From Takakia lepidozioides (lineage: Eukaryota > Streptophyta > Takakiopsida > Takakiales > Takakiaceae), in NCBI GenBank assembly GCA_030704615.1, contig CM060734.1, positions 29,714,042 to 29,778,041 of the forward strand: a DNA stretch of 64,000 bases, read 5' to 3'. A program made the position numbers and the translations under genes. Positions within the stretch are counted from its first letter, which is position 1. Each line of letters starts with the position of its first letter. Positions 11,041-24,876 of this stretch are shown here, one piece after another. The notes under the pieces are model-generated. The model did no database searches and was not told where the DNA came from. It saw only the letters and a program-made list of their open reading frames with translations.

Positions 11041-11042
<2 letters not shown>

Positions 11043-14000
11043 TGTGTCTTTGATGTATCGCTCTACTAACCAGTTAATTTTGGTGGCAAAGTCTTGTTTA
11101 GGAGGTTGTAAGGGTAGTAGCGAGGGGGGTGTAGCAGAGTATTTTCCCCAGAGCCATTTTAGACGCTTATTCGGGATTAAGCCAATGAATCGGCCGCCTT
11201 GGGCGTGTATATTGGAAGGGCGGGGGCCCATGTAGATCATAGGGGGGTCGTGGTTAATGTCTTTGTCGGGGTTGCATTTAGTTATGCAGATATGGAGATT
11301 GGGGGCTTGTATTGGAGTCTGGATGATTCGCATGTCCAAGGGTTGAGCAGGGACGAATGTTGTTATGGATATGAGTAAGAAAGTTAGTGTTGGTGCGTTT
11401 GTGGAAGGTGACCAGGAGGTTGAGGTTGTGTGCAGGGTCACAGTTGTCGTGGGATCCAAAGAGATCTTCCTCAATTTGCCAGGTGTTGTCCTCAGAGGGG
11501 TAGCCAGCCCATTTGCAGTGGTAGTAAGTGTCTACACAGGTGGCCCCGAAGGAGTCAATTGATGTTTGGGTCTTTATGCCAATGATATCTTCAATAACAT
11601 ATGCGTCTGGGTTTTCAGAGTTATGCGGTCGGGTATTGGTGGGTGGGGTTGGTGACGGGGGTGGAGAGGGGGTTGCGTCTAGTGAGGCAGATGTAGTGGG
11701 TGTGTTTTGGAAGTTATCTTGGGTTGGCGTGTTGTGGGGTAGAGATGGGGGTGGCTATGTCGTTATTAGCGGATGCCAATTTAAGCTTTTGGAGGATGGA
11801 GGGTGCGGGATCTGATCGATATTGGGGGAAGTAGGTCTTGGGAGGTGTGGGGGAAGTATGGGCAAGGGATTTTGCAGTCCAGAGTGCATGAGGGAAAGGG
11901 TGGCAAAATAGGGTGCGGAGATAATGTAAGTAGCGGCAGGTTTTGGTTGTGGCCCTAGAGTATTTGAGGGTGAATTCCTTCGGTGAGAGAAGTTTGTGAC
12001 CAGATGCGGTGGTGAGCTGGGTGAGAGTGGTGACGTGTCGCTCTCGGAAGTATGAGAGGGTAGGGGTCCGTTGTTTAGGGTGGCATTGGGTAAATTGAGA
12101 GAGGAACGGGCTGGTAAGCCAAGCTCGTTCTAACTGTGATGAGGAGTTGGGGTAGTGTGGTATATCGGTTTGTATGCTGATGTTTATTTGTCGTAGAATG
12201 AGCAGTGTACGGGCTGTAGGGGAGTGCAGGCAGGCCTACGGGTGTAGTGACGGGAGTGAGTACAGTCCATTGTATTTAAGGGCGAGGAATTTAAGGAGTC
12301 CTTGATAGATGATTCCCAACCGACCAGGGTCATTAAGAGCTTTTTTTATTTGTGTACCAAGTGTACGAGCATAGGAAATGATTAGGGGGCTCGATCCGAT
12401 CCCATAGCAGTCAGTGGGGAGTTGGGTGAGGGCATTAGGGGTGCTAGTGGGTAGGCCACATACCCGTTTTGTGAGCTGGACAATCTTTTTGTCAAGTTTT
12501 TTGATGTAAGGTAAAGAGAAAGGGGCGGCATGAAAGTATTGGACTTGGGTTTTGAGAACTGATTGTATAATGGACAGCTTGGGTCGGATGGCTATAGAGG
12601 ATTTGAGGAGGGCTAGGCTTTTGTTGATTAGTTTGGAGATGGTGGCTGATTTTTGGACATGCCATGTGAGTGAGGGTACTAGCTGGATACCTAGGTACGT
12701 ATATGGTTCGTCTGGCCCGAGAAAGGGGAATGGTTTGTTTTGATAGTAGATGTGTAGTTTACAGTGGGAGGCAATGGTGGATTTGGTGAGTCGGCTGTGA
12801 TTGCACATTTGTGGAGGCTAAGTTCCATGCCCGACCATAGGTTGAAGTGGTGTAGTTTGGTGACTTGTCGGTTGATGTGTTGTGGTTTGTGTGAAAGGAT
12901 GGCAAGGTCATCGGCATATGCTGTCGTAGAAATGTTGCTGGAGGAGGTTTTGTAGTGGTAGCCTAACTTACCGCGAGCAAGCCATCTGAGGAGGGGTTCC
13001 AAGAAGATTATAAATAAATATGGGCTTAGTGTATCACCTTGAATGGTACCCCGTAGGATTTGGATAGGGGGGGTGGAGCCATAGTAGGCTCCTGTATATT
13101 CCGTGGTACTATTCGTATAGATGTTTACGATAAGCTAGATTGCATCTATGGGATATCTGAGGTCAGTCAAAATGGCAAGGAGACGTCCATGGTCCAGGGA
13201 GCTAAAGGCATTCTTAAAGTCTATGTATAAGAGGCAGATATCATGTTTTGTGAGTTTAGCGTCTTCTAATGCGGAGAGAACATATTGGAATTGTCTGGTT
13301 GTGCTTCTTGTGGCTCAGAAGCCTTCTTGTGGATCACTGAGGATACGGTGTTGTTCCCCATAGGCAGAGAGCACTGTGGTGAGTGTACTGGTGAAGAGCT
13401 TGTACATGGTATTGGCTAAGGCGATGGGCCTATAATTGTTGAGGTCGGCGGGGTCACCTTTCTTGAATAAAAGTATGGTCCGGCTATGTTTCCATAAATT
13501 TGGGATACATTTTAGTAAATGAACAACTTGAAGAAGTTAAAGAGAAGGCGGTGAAGGTGTGGGTCAAGTGCTTGGAGAATGGCGTTGGATATGGAGACCG
13601 GGCCCGGGGCTTTGGATTTGGATAGGGCTTTTAGACATGTTTCGTAGGTGTTAATAGTGAAGAAGTCTAGGATGCGGTCGGCTTCGGAGCCTCTTTTATC
13701 TAGGGCAAATCCGTCTATGTCATGCCATGGGTAGTGTTTTATTTTGCAAAGGCAAGTGGCGGGGTGAAGGTTTGGGTGTAAGCAATTTGAGGTTGTGGGT
13801 GTGTAGGATGAGGATGCTTGGGCCCATATTTCGTTATTAATGGCTATGGGGTTGGTGATTAGGTGAAGATATTAGATAGTTGTAATATAAGGGGTGTAGC
13901 GGCTGGGTAGAGGAGACGTTGGAAGACATCTATGTTTCGTTGTGGAAGCGGGGATAGTATCCGGGATTGTGGGGGTGGGGTGTGGGTGGAGGGGATGGGT

Positions 14001-15814
14001 CGGAAGGGGATGAGGGACGTGGGGAAGGATATCGATACTGTGTAGTGGTCGGAGTACTATTGATGTGTAGATGACTGGGGAGTTGCGTTGGTATCAGGGT
14101 GTGGGTTCTGAGGTAGTAACCGTCTAGCAGGCTTAGAGAGGAATAGTTGAGCCCTCCTTGGCTGGAATAGTGGTAGTCAGCGGGTATGTAGTGGAATTGG
14201 TGTACTTGCTGGATGAATTTTGCCCATGTGTGATCTGTTGGGGAGGGAGGTTTATGTACGCCATTGTAAGTGTGACCTAGTAAGGCTATGTCTCTGTTAA
14301 GTCGCCAGCTAGTATGAAGTTGTGGTGGAGCGATGTATGGTCGTGAGTAGGGCCGGAGAGGTGGTCGCCTAAGATTTTATAGGCATGTCCGGAAGTTGAT
14401 TGGAGGAGTTGAAGTAATTCGTGTAGCTCGGATAGGTAGTGAGGGGGTGCTATATAGTTGTGGGGATGTGCTTGGAGTTGTTGAAGTTTGTGTAAAAGTG
14501 TTTGGACTTGTGAGTCCGTGTGGGTCCTGAAGTAGTCATCACATATTGTGGGTAGTGGGGAGATGGTAATAATTAGGGAGAATAAAATGTGTAGAGGTGG
14601 GTATTGGGTAAGTTGTCGAACCGCTTGTGTGAGGGCGGGGTAGTCACATGTGGGGAGGCCGAATGTGGCTATTGGGTATTTAGTTGTGGGTTGAACGGAG
14701 GATGAGGTGATAGCGGGCAAAAAGTGGTTGTATAAGTGCTGATAGGCTGGTTTGAGTGAGACAGTGTTGGGTTGAAAGTATAGCGAATATCTATCTTGGG
14801 GGTCGGTAGGGACGTCATTAAAAATATTGTTGATGGTATTTGGGCCGGGTTTGGATGGATGTCACCACATCTCATAAGTATGAGTAGTGGCATGTTGAGT
14901 GATGGGATGGATGGTGCTATGTAGGATTGTGATGGGGGCAGTGTTGGGAGGGCTTTGGGGGTGTGTGTATATGTAGTTAGGAGTGTCAGGAGAATGTACA
15001 GGGGGTGTGTCGGGGTTGGGTAAATCTGTATGGATAGTAAAGCTTGTAATCGTGGAACTGGTGGTGGCAAGGTGCGATGGTGCACGAAAGGGTATTATGT
15101 CTGTGGTTAGGGAGTTAAAGTGTGTTTGGTATGTAGGTGTGGGATCCTGGTGGGTGAGGCAGGTGCGCAGGCAGTGGGTGATAAGGGGGGAGGGGTGGCT
15201 GGGTTGGATAAAGAATTGCGGGGGTATGAGTGTGCGGGGGGTGGATGAAAGGTGTGAGGAGTGGAGCCGGATGGATGAGATATCCGCAGAGGGATATAGT
15301 CGTGGATGAATGAGAGTGTGGGTGCACGGATGAGGTATCGGTTATGGGTGGCGGGGGGGGTGGGGAGATTGAAATTGATTTGGGTGGGGTTCGTGGCAAG
15401 GGGAGGGTGCAGACACGTGGAGGGGGCGGGTTGGACGTAGCAGTCGGGGTACGATCATGTGGGATGGCGAGTTCTTGAGAAGAGATCGGGTACGGGAGGC
15501 TTGTTTTGTTTTGGCAGAAGGTTCGCGATCTGGAGGAGAGTGACTTGGGAGGTCTGTAGTGGGCGCGATAGTTGTTAGTGGTGACACGGGAGTGGCCATG
15601 GTGAGATAATGTGAGATTGGTAGTGAGATGTGTAGAGAGTGAGGTGATAGCAGAAGAATAGTCTTTGCATTGCTTGGAAGGTAGCGAGATCAGTACAAAA
15701 TTGGGAGAGGATAGTATCCAGAAGTAAAGTAAAGAAATTACGCAGCGAGCAAAACAGTAAGGGACGAGAGGTATAGTCGTGCGGGGGCCGGCAGTCTGAG
15801 CTTGGACAGTGTTC

Positions 15815-18110
15815 TTATGCATCTGTCGCAGGATGAGTGCTGGGTGTGTGATTCGCTTGCTGCGGGTGTTGTGGTGGTGCAGTGAACAGCATGGCCGGAG
15901 CCTTGCCCTTGATTGTGCCCATCGGATCATAGGGGGGGGGGGGAGTAATCGGCGACAGCTCGATGATGGCCGTTGTCTTGTTGGCTTGAGCATTCGCTGC
16001 CTGATTGAGGGCAGTGTTTCCTGCAGGCGGGCTGGGAAGGCCCGGTGGTAGTGGTAGTTGTTCCAAGTAATTGTTTGCGTGATCATAGAAGCTGGCCAGG
16101 TTAGCTACCATGTTTTTGGTGATGGAGTCTTGAAGTGTCACCAGGTACGCATGATGCGACTCCTGCTGGGCTGTCATGGTGATGGCTACTTTTGCTTCCA
16201 TGGCTACAAGGTCTCCTTGATATCTGTCTTGAGAGATATGGCGTGAGCGGCGAGCTTCCTGTCAATCTCGGTCATCATAGATTCATGTCCATTGCGCATT
16301 TTTGTGTCGGGTTTGATAGAGATCGAGTGGAGAGTGTCTGCCAGGGCTTGATTTATGTTGGTCACCCTAAGCCGCTCCAAGATTTCTGCTGCAGGTGGCT
16401 GGGAGCCATTCAGGCTGCGCGTGTGTGGTTCAAATCATACCTGTCTGTCAATTACAAGGACGTGTGGATTACACCATTGGGTGTAGATACTGGGATTTTT
16501 GCAGGTAACAAGGACCATTCCATTGTGTTGGATTTTCTCTGTTTTGGAAATTTTGTTGAAGATGATGCGCTCAATGTTGTCTGTGCCCATCAGGTTGTGG
16601 AGGGCTGCTTCGGTCACCGCTTGCGAGTGGAGCGGGTTGAGGCTTTTCACCACCAACGTGAGGGCATCTCGTTCGGCGGAGATCTCCTGTGGTGTTGCAG
16701 CAAGGCCTGTCATGCTGGTCCGTCGATTTCGGAGTTGGGGCTTGATCAGTGTGTGGTTGAAGCGCACACCATGCGCCAGCATACGTGTTTTGGTATCTTC
16801 AGTAGCTAGGTATATGAAGCAGAATTTTGTATCAGGGCCGTTCTTGGCCACATATAATATTTCGTACTCATCTCCATGGTGGTAAGTTTCCGTAATTAAA
16901 TGCATGGTAAGGTGGCTGCCAATCGTACCTAGAAGGGAGTCGCTCGCCATGTAGAGTGAGAGGTAGTCTGTGGTTGATGAGAGGTCAAATGCTTTCTCGA
17001 CCTTCCCCTGCATTGGCATACCCAAAGCCATGTTGATGACAAAGGCTCGGTCTCCGCGTAGAAGAGCCAGTCCGTCAGTTTCGGGGTGGAGGAGCTCCAC
17101 CTTGAGGAGACCACACTAGTTTGAACTGCCATGCTTGGAGAGCGCTGTGATTGGGGAGTACAATCGGGTTCCTAAGGGGATATTCATTGTTTCAAACCGT
17201 TTGTGAGCCCTGTAGAGAGCTTGTTCCTTGGGCATTTCTGTATCGAAGTCAAATCGGATCAGTATGTGCGGAGGGGCTTCGGAGAGCCCTGTTTTAGGAT
17301 CAGTGACAGTCCCTTTTGGTAGCTGAGTGAGGGGGTAGAATTGGCCCTCTCGTCCATCCGGCTTGACTGTTGGGAACAAGAGCTGCGAGACGTGTGGGTA
17401 CGCCTTCGGGCAGTTCTGAAGCTCGTAGATTTCGGAGTGGCTGAGTCCCAGTCTTTGGAGTTCAAAGCCAGATCGTTCCTCGGCGATGATGGGGAGGTGT
17501 GAGTCGATGGCCTGCTGCTCGAGCGCTTCATATCCCAGCCATAGTGGAGGGAGGGAGGGCGGGCTAGAGGTGTCCATGCATTGTGGTTGATCTTGCACAT
17601 GGGGGCCCCTTGATTTTCTTGGGTCGGAGTACTGTCTGCCTCGCTGTTGAGGGCGTCTGAAGGTCGTTTTGCCCGTGGATTGAGTGTCAGCAGATCGACA
17701 AGGGATGAGAGAGTGGTGGGAGGAGCGGTTCGCATCTGCTTGGGAGTGTTGGAACGCTGCGGGGGTGGGTGGGTCACGTTGGCTGGCGCATTTGGAGTGA
17801 CGATCTTTGGTGGGCTTTGTGTAGACCGGGTCTGGTAGGCCTCTTCGGCAGCAAAGAAGAGCGCGTCGGAGGAGTGCATGTCGCTGGCGTCCGTTGCGCG
17901 CGGGAGTCCGTTCCATCTCCTTGTCGTCCACCATTTGATGTTGCTTCGAGGTTGATTTGAGGGTGGAGGGTGGGAATTCACGGGATTTCCTGCTTCGGGT
18001 AGTGATGCTGGTAGATCTAGGCTGGTTTTGAATACTGCCTGCTCGTTTTTGAATTCCGCACACCTTGGAGCTAGACATACGTATGAGGATGTTTACTGGG
18101 ATAAACGAAG
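15815..18110 (-). pseudogene. LINE ORF1-like region, frame broken
   Basis: Consecutive minus-strand frames (18110-17120, 17100-16435, 16201-15815) read as one disrupted protein. The N-terminus is basic (SITTRSRKSR), the middle has a conserved-looking block around DFDTEMPKEQALYRAHKRFE, and the C-terminus is Pro/Ala rich. A stop separates the first two frames near 17118. No zinc knuckle or coiled coil is evident. Position upstream of the endonuclease suggests the RNA-binding ORF1 protein. I recognise no specific family. Confidence 0.5.
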
Positions 18111-19440
18111 AGGGAGGAGAGAGATGATGAGAGCTAATGCGGGGTGGGTATGAGCAATGGGCGGTGGACGTGGAGCTGCGGCAGCGACGAGAGCAATTGT
18201 TGGGGGAAGGGACTATGGGAAGGAGGTTTGCTATGGCGATTGGTGTCTGCGTTTCTGCAATGGTGGCGAGAGTGGGATGATGCCAGGGGGGCTGGCGGCT
18301 GGGGAAATGCAGCGCTTTGATGATGACCGTTATCTGTTTATACCAGGATGGCGGCTGAGTGAGATCAGGGAGTGGTGGGGCATAATGGGTTTTAGTTTTG
18401 GTGTAAGGTGATGATGGATAGTCAAAAGTTTGGGCATCTGGGCACCATGGGCTGATAGATTGCACTAGGGATGTGGTGTTGGGGGGGGGTTTGTGAAAAA
18501 ACTTGTGAGGGAGAGGAAGTAGTTAAGTTGAGGGGGGGGTGTGTTAAAGGGGAGGTGGCTTTCCAACTTGGGGAGGGGGCATAGTAGGTCTTTGGGGGGG
18601 TTGTTGTAATGTTCCATGGCCTGTTAGGGTGGCGGTCTTGGGGACTGTGCCTTATAGACAGCTGTGGGTATGGTGGGTGGTACTGGTCTGGTGTAAAAAT
18701 ATTGTACAGAGAGGGTATGGTGTTGGGGGGTGCGTATGTTGAATGTTGTGGGCGGCCTTGCCTTTTAATGCTTGAGTTAGAGTAGAGTGCTCGAAGCCAT
18801 ATGGAGGATCTGCGTGGATATGTTAATATCATGTGGGGGTAGTGGGTGGATGGATGTTGGTGGGGGGGTGCAGGTTGTGGGGGCGACTGGCGCTGGGAAA
18901 ATGCAGTTACCCTAGGTGTGTAGTAGAGGGGCGTGTTACTGACATTGTGTAGTTCGTGATGACCCTGTCTTGCCAGCAGCGGGCAAGTAATTTGTAGCAT
19001 GTAGAGAGACTATTCATATGTTGGGTTTTGGTGGCATAGGCACGGAGTGCTTTCCCATATGTAGGTAGTGTGCGGTGGACGATATCCGTCAAGGGATGTG
19101 TCCAGTTAGAGTGGAATAAAGTCATTGTGGTGTGGTTTGGGCTACTGTGGTGCACAATGGTGATGATGTGGCGTGTGGGTGCGCATATGAGGGGGGGTTG
19201 AGAGTGGGTTGGTAGAGTTAGCGGTTGCACAGAGGGCTTAATATGGGTGCGTGGCGCAAGATGTGGTTTGGGGGGAAGGGTAATTGTGTATGGGGTAATG
19301 TACGAAGGTTGGGTATTTTGCTTTGTAGTGATGTGTGGCTTGGGTGCAGCACTATATGTGCAGGGAAGCAGTTCATGTGCACGGAGAGTTAAACGAGATT
19401 GACAAGAGTGTAGCCATTTGTGTGCCCGTAGAGATATGTA

Positions 19441-19728
19441 CAGTTCGGGGTGTTGGTTGTGTGTGTGTGGAGTATCATACAGCTCAAGGAGCTGGGAGTG
19501 GATGGATGAATTTGTGCGCAGCTCGGGGAGCTGGTAGTAATTGTGAGTAAGTAGTAGCAGCTCATGGAGCTGGTGGTGGGCGTATGACTTTGTGTGCAGC
19601 TCAGGGAGCTGAGAAAAGATGTGAAAAAAGGTGGGCAGCTCTGGGAGCTGAGAGTAGGTGTGTAGAGTTGTGCGCAGCTCAGGGAGCTGGTAAGGAGCGA
19701 GGAAAATTGTAAGCAGCTCTGAGAGCTG
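19441..19728. repeat. 39-bp minisatellite, 8 units
   Basis: CAGCTCNNGGAGCTG or a close variant starts at 19441, 19480, 19519, 19558, 19597, 19636, 19675 and 19714, exactly 39 bp apart. The core is itself an inverted repeat (CAGCTC/GAGCTG). On the minus strand it would encode a 13-residue repeat of the type SQLPELxTxxHxx. The repeat lies in the 5' region of the LINE. Confidence 0.9.
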
Positions 19729-20559
19729 AGATGGTTGAATTTTTGTATCAAGAAGATTCACATATAGTTTGCGAAGAACATTGCAATGAAAGAAATTGAT
19801 CATGGGCAGTCCCGGGGGGCAGCATAATTCATGATAGCGTGTCGAGTGCCTTGGCATGTGGTGGGAGCAGCCGAGTGTGTCTGAAACTGCAAAACATAGA
19901 GAGAGCAGAGGGTGAGTATCGGGGCAGTGGGACCAGTGTGGAGAAGAGGTGAGTGTGGGCAGTGACATATGACATAAGAGAGGGTATGTATATAGTGTAG
20001 AATGGGCAGGTAGGTTGGGCATAATTGGATCAGTAAAATCTGAGTATTGGCATGGCAGAATTCAGGGGGGGTCTTGGCTGGGCTGAGCACATAGATAATA
20101 CTTGGTAGTGGGGAGGGGACATACAAAGTAGGGAGTGAGGGTGGCCTATCTTTGGGGTAAGCAGAGGGTTGGTGAACCATGCAAGTGGGGTGAGCACAGC
20201 TGATTCAGAGGGCCATGGTGTTATAGGGAAGGGGGCATGTGTCATATATAGGGGCAGAGTATATGAAAAATGAGGGGTAGGGTGTGATATGTACCTGTGT
20301 TGTCGCAGGGGGCTGGGTAATAGTGGCGTTGCGTACCTTGACAGCTTGGGGGCAGGGGTTTGAGTAGTGGCAGATCGGGGGCAGTAGGTGTTGGTGTTGA
20401 GTAGCATAGTGTCGTGCGGGTGTGTGTGTTGGCTGCTGTTGGGAAATTGGGCACCGTTGACATGTAGGTGGCCTGCTGAGACAAGCGATGGAGTAAAAAC
20501 AAGAGATGGACTCACATTATGTGACAAACGAAGGTTGAATGGGGGGGAGGGACAAGAAA

Positions 20560-21560
20560 GAATCAGTAGATGATGAGGGGGGGTAGAGAGCTCCCTGTGT
20601 GTAGAGGGGTATTTAGGCGCAAAGCTGTTGCAGGGTTGTAGCGACTGCTGCCGCAGCCTGATCGCCGGGGGGGTGCTGGGTGCACCGTCGCTTCGGAGCT
20701 GGAAGTAGATGCCTCTGCCATGAGGTCGGGCAGACTCGTGGGACCAGCCTAGATAGTTCTGCTGTTATGGGGCATCAGCCCTGCCCGAGTCTTCCAACCA
20801 ATTGAGCTGGGCTTGCCTTGTGTCCAGCCAGGGGTAGAACCTTGGGGCCTTTGCGATGGTAACACTGTGCGCTTCCAAGAACACACGATAGTGGCAACTC
20901 GCTATAATGGGTGCACGGCGAATGTGTCGAGGGGGCCGTAGTCTCCGTAAACGAGGGGGGGCCATTGGTGTTGTGTGTGTCAGCCAGAGAGTCTTATAGA
21001 GAGGAGGCTGCGAGATTCATGCCCGCCTTCTCTTCCTACTGGATTTTTGGCGCACTATTGGTTATGATTAGTGTTGTCATTATCTGTGGAGGAGCCTAAT
21101 TATGATCTCAACTAGCTTATGCTAAAAATAACAGAACAAACAAAAACAAGACTAACTTCAGGATTGTAAATAGTGTTCGAACTTTGAAGCTTCCGAGCTG
21201 CTATGAATTTTGGGTCCTTGTACTCAAGGTAAATGGTATAATGAAATATTACGCTTGAATAGTATACGAATGAAGAGAGGGTATTTTTTTCCCTTGTTCT
21301 AATGACATGCAAGGTTTCATGAGTCCCCTTTAAATATTATTGTTAAGATATTTAAACAAAAACAGGACGTCCGTCGCATTCAGTGATTTTCATGAAGTGC
21401 TGTCTATCATTACGATCTGTTTCAAAGGGCTTCTGTCCCCTTTCTTTAAAACTTAGATAGAAAACAAAAAAAGCTATAGTGTCCTGTTTTCCTCCAACTA
21501 ACCGTTACTAAAATCATAAAGCACTTTGCATTTTTTCTCTTTGTATTTATGGTGCTCTTA
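20560..21560. other. No recognisable gene
   Basis: The G-rich character of the LINE ends near 20.7 kb and changes to AT-rich DNA by about 21.1 kb. A tRNA-like A-box word on the minus strand near 20795-20810 lacks a matching B box downstream. Nothing else can be supported. Confidence 0.4.
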
Positions 21561-21579
21561 AAAAGCAGAACTTGGCCGG

Positions 21580-21755
21580 GCGGGGCATTACACTCCTGTG
21601 GAATGCATTGGACAGCGAGGCCTCGGGTGTAATGCTACCTTTGTTGCACGTGCTTTATGTAGTGTAATGCAGGGCATTCTTGGATTTTCGGGCCTTCCCC
21701 TCGGGCCACCGCCCTCAAATCCGGGAATGCCCTCCACTCAGGGCATTACACTATA
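21580..21755. repeat. Self-complementary GCATTACAC repeat
   Basis: GCATTACAC occurs near 21587 and 21742 and its complement GTGTAATGC near 21628 and 21660. GGGCATTC and GGAATGCCC occur between them. It looks like a decayed miniature inverted-repeat element. Confidence 0.45.
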
Positions 21756-22319
21756 CATTCCTCCATTCTGTTACGGAAATCACAACCTGAACACCTTAAC
21801 TTGTTCCAGTTGATCAGACATTGTGCTGTTTCTAGCTCTCGATTGTGTGATCATGTGGATTCACCATATCCCCTCAATATCCATAAACTTGCCAAGGCCC
21901 TTACTCCACTCTGGCTCCTGAAGTAGGTAAGTGGAATGGGACCACCTTTATTCCTGCCACCTTCATTTATTTCAGCATTTCAGCACCGGACGTAAAACAA
22001 ACTTTACTTTGTTTCAGCATTGACTTCAATCAACCCCCTCTCTCCACAATTAACTACCCTTCCTTTCACTCCCTCTTCTCACAGAAAACTAGCTGAAGGC
22101 TTTTGAGCTGCATACTGCATACAGTCTATCCTGGATAAATGTTACATCTAAAAACGTTAAACTACCATAAATGTTAAGAATTTTTTTCCCCTACTTCTGC
22201 AAAGTAGCAAATGTGAAGTGTTGATTGCTAACAAATGTTTACTCCCCTCTTGGTCGGATGCTGTGTAAGTGTCATTTTGTAAATGTTAATGTGCTTTATC
22301 AATCCATTCCTAACTGTTA

Positions 22320-22582
22320 GGGCCACTTTACACTAAGGACCAAGACCAAGACCAAGCAGAAATGGAACATTCTTATTGGTCGAGGGCCGAAAGTTGGTCC
22401 CAAGGGCTTTACACTAGGGACCAAGCCCAAAAGACCAAAGCGGGCACCTACTTTTGGTGCAAACTTCTTGGTCCAACAGACCAAGGAAAAGGAACCCTCC
22501 TAATAGCTGGACCCAACTCTTTGGCTCCAGACCCAGACCAGCCCAAGAGTTGCACTTCTTGGTCCCTAGTGTAAAGCGGCCC
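22320..22582. mobile_element. MITE, PIF/Harbinger-like, 263 bp
   Basis: Ends are GGGCCACTTTACACTAAGGACCAAG and, inverted, GGGCCGCTTTACACTAGGGACCAAG. TTA flanks both sides (22317-22319 and 22583-22585), matching the 3-bp TWA duplications of PIF/Harbinger elements. It is non-coding. Confidence 0.7.
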
Positions 22583-22604
22583 TTAATGTGTTACCCTTGT
22601 CTAA

Positions 22605-22880
22605 GGGCCGCTTTACACTACGGGCCAAGCCCAAGAAATCCTGGGCCCAATTTCTGCCACTCTTGGGCTGGTCTTGGGCCAACTTCAACGGTCATGGACA
22701 CACAAAAATAGTCTATTTAATACCAAACTTCTTGGGCCCAAGAGCTGAGAGTTGGGTCTCCGTTCTAGGGGTGTTCCTTTTTCTTGGTCCGCCCAAGAAG
22801 TTAGCGCCAAAACTTGTGCCATGTAGGTGCCATGTAGGCAAATGACCCACTTCCAGGGCCGTAGTGTAAAGCCGTTGGGC
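22605..22880. mobile_element. Second related MITE, right end degraded
   Basis: It begins GGGCCGCTTTACACTACGGGCC and ends CCGTAGTGTAAAGCCGTTGGGCCC, so the terminal repeat is the same as its neighbour's with an insertion at the right end. The inside is rich in CTTGGGCC words. No target duplication can be shown. 22881-23300 holds no gene that I can see. Confidence 0.55.
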
Positions 22881-23300
22881 CCAATTTGCAGGCCTCCGCC
22901 AATCGGAATGCCCTAAATGTTATTCTTTTTCTACACTCACCGTTAACATTTATGCAGGGGAGACTGTACTGAGACCCACTTCTCGTAGAGAGAACATCTT
23001 TTACTCATAAGAGATTCCTCCGCTTCACACCTTTTTCTGTGTTGATAGTTTCAATTGTGTGTTCGCTTGCTTCTAGAAAAACAAACTCACCTGGAGAAAG
23101 ACACAGTGCGAAGCAAGCACATACACCAGAAAATTGCTGCAACCTTGTTAATTCCATTTTCAGTCATCGAACCATTCTAAAAAACTCAACTCGTGTGTGA
23201 TCTGGTCTTAACCTGAACAGATGCCCCTCATACACTTTTTCGGAAGATTTGGAGGAGCTTCGTAAGGATCACCTTCCTAAGCAGAATCATTATGTAGACT

Positions 23301-24876
<1,576 letters not shown>

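Larger units (their letters stand above)
10000..15600 (-). pseudogene. LINE ORF2: endonuclease, RT, RNase H start
   Basis: RT motifs on the minus strand are FKKGDPADLNNYRPIALAN (about 13475-13415), LYIDFKNAFSSLDH (about 13235-13190), GTIQGDTLSPYLF (about 13055-13015) and AYADDLAIL (YADD at 12907-12918), the catalytic core of a LINE RT. Upstream, LAGDLTET near 14290 corresponds to the GDFN motif of the endonuclease with Asn replaced. A 120-residue thumb or connection region follows (12808-12236), and RNase H begins with HYTDGSL near 10120. In-frame stops occur (for example within the RT after EGF), and two poly-C tracts on the coding strand interrupt the region between RT and RNase H. The product would copy the element at the nick, but this copy cannot. 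Confidence 0.75.
9990..20530 (-). mobile_element. Large RNase H-type LINE, decayed
   Basis: The minus strand carries, in order, a 5' region with a 39-bp minisatellite (about 20.5-18.5 kb), an ORF1-like region (18.1-15.8 kb), an endonuclease-like region (15.6-14.2 kb), reverse transcriptase (13.5-12.7 kb), a C-terminal region (12.8-10.9 kb) and the start of RNase H (YTDGSL, near 10120). Sequence then diverges near 10000 inside RNase H, so the 3' end is missing. The plus strand is strikingly G+T rich throughout, which sets the segment apart from its neighbours. An EN-RT-RNase H order fits the I-group of non-LTR elements. Stops and frameshifts are frequent. Confidence 0.7.

Noticed and set aside
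10315-11474. Polyproline proteins read through the poly-G runs
   Set aside because: They are by-products of homopolymer C on the LINE strand, with no domain and broken context.
20760-20880. tRNA or tRNA-derived SINE on the minus strand (AGCTCAATTGGTTGG word)
   Set aside because: The A-box-like word has no B box at the right distance downstream and no cloverleaf can be drawn. A GGTTCTACCCC word lies on the wrong side.
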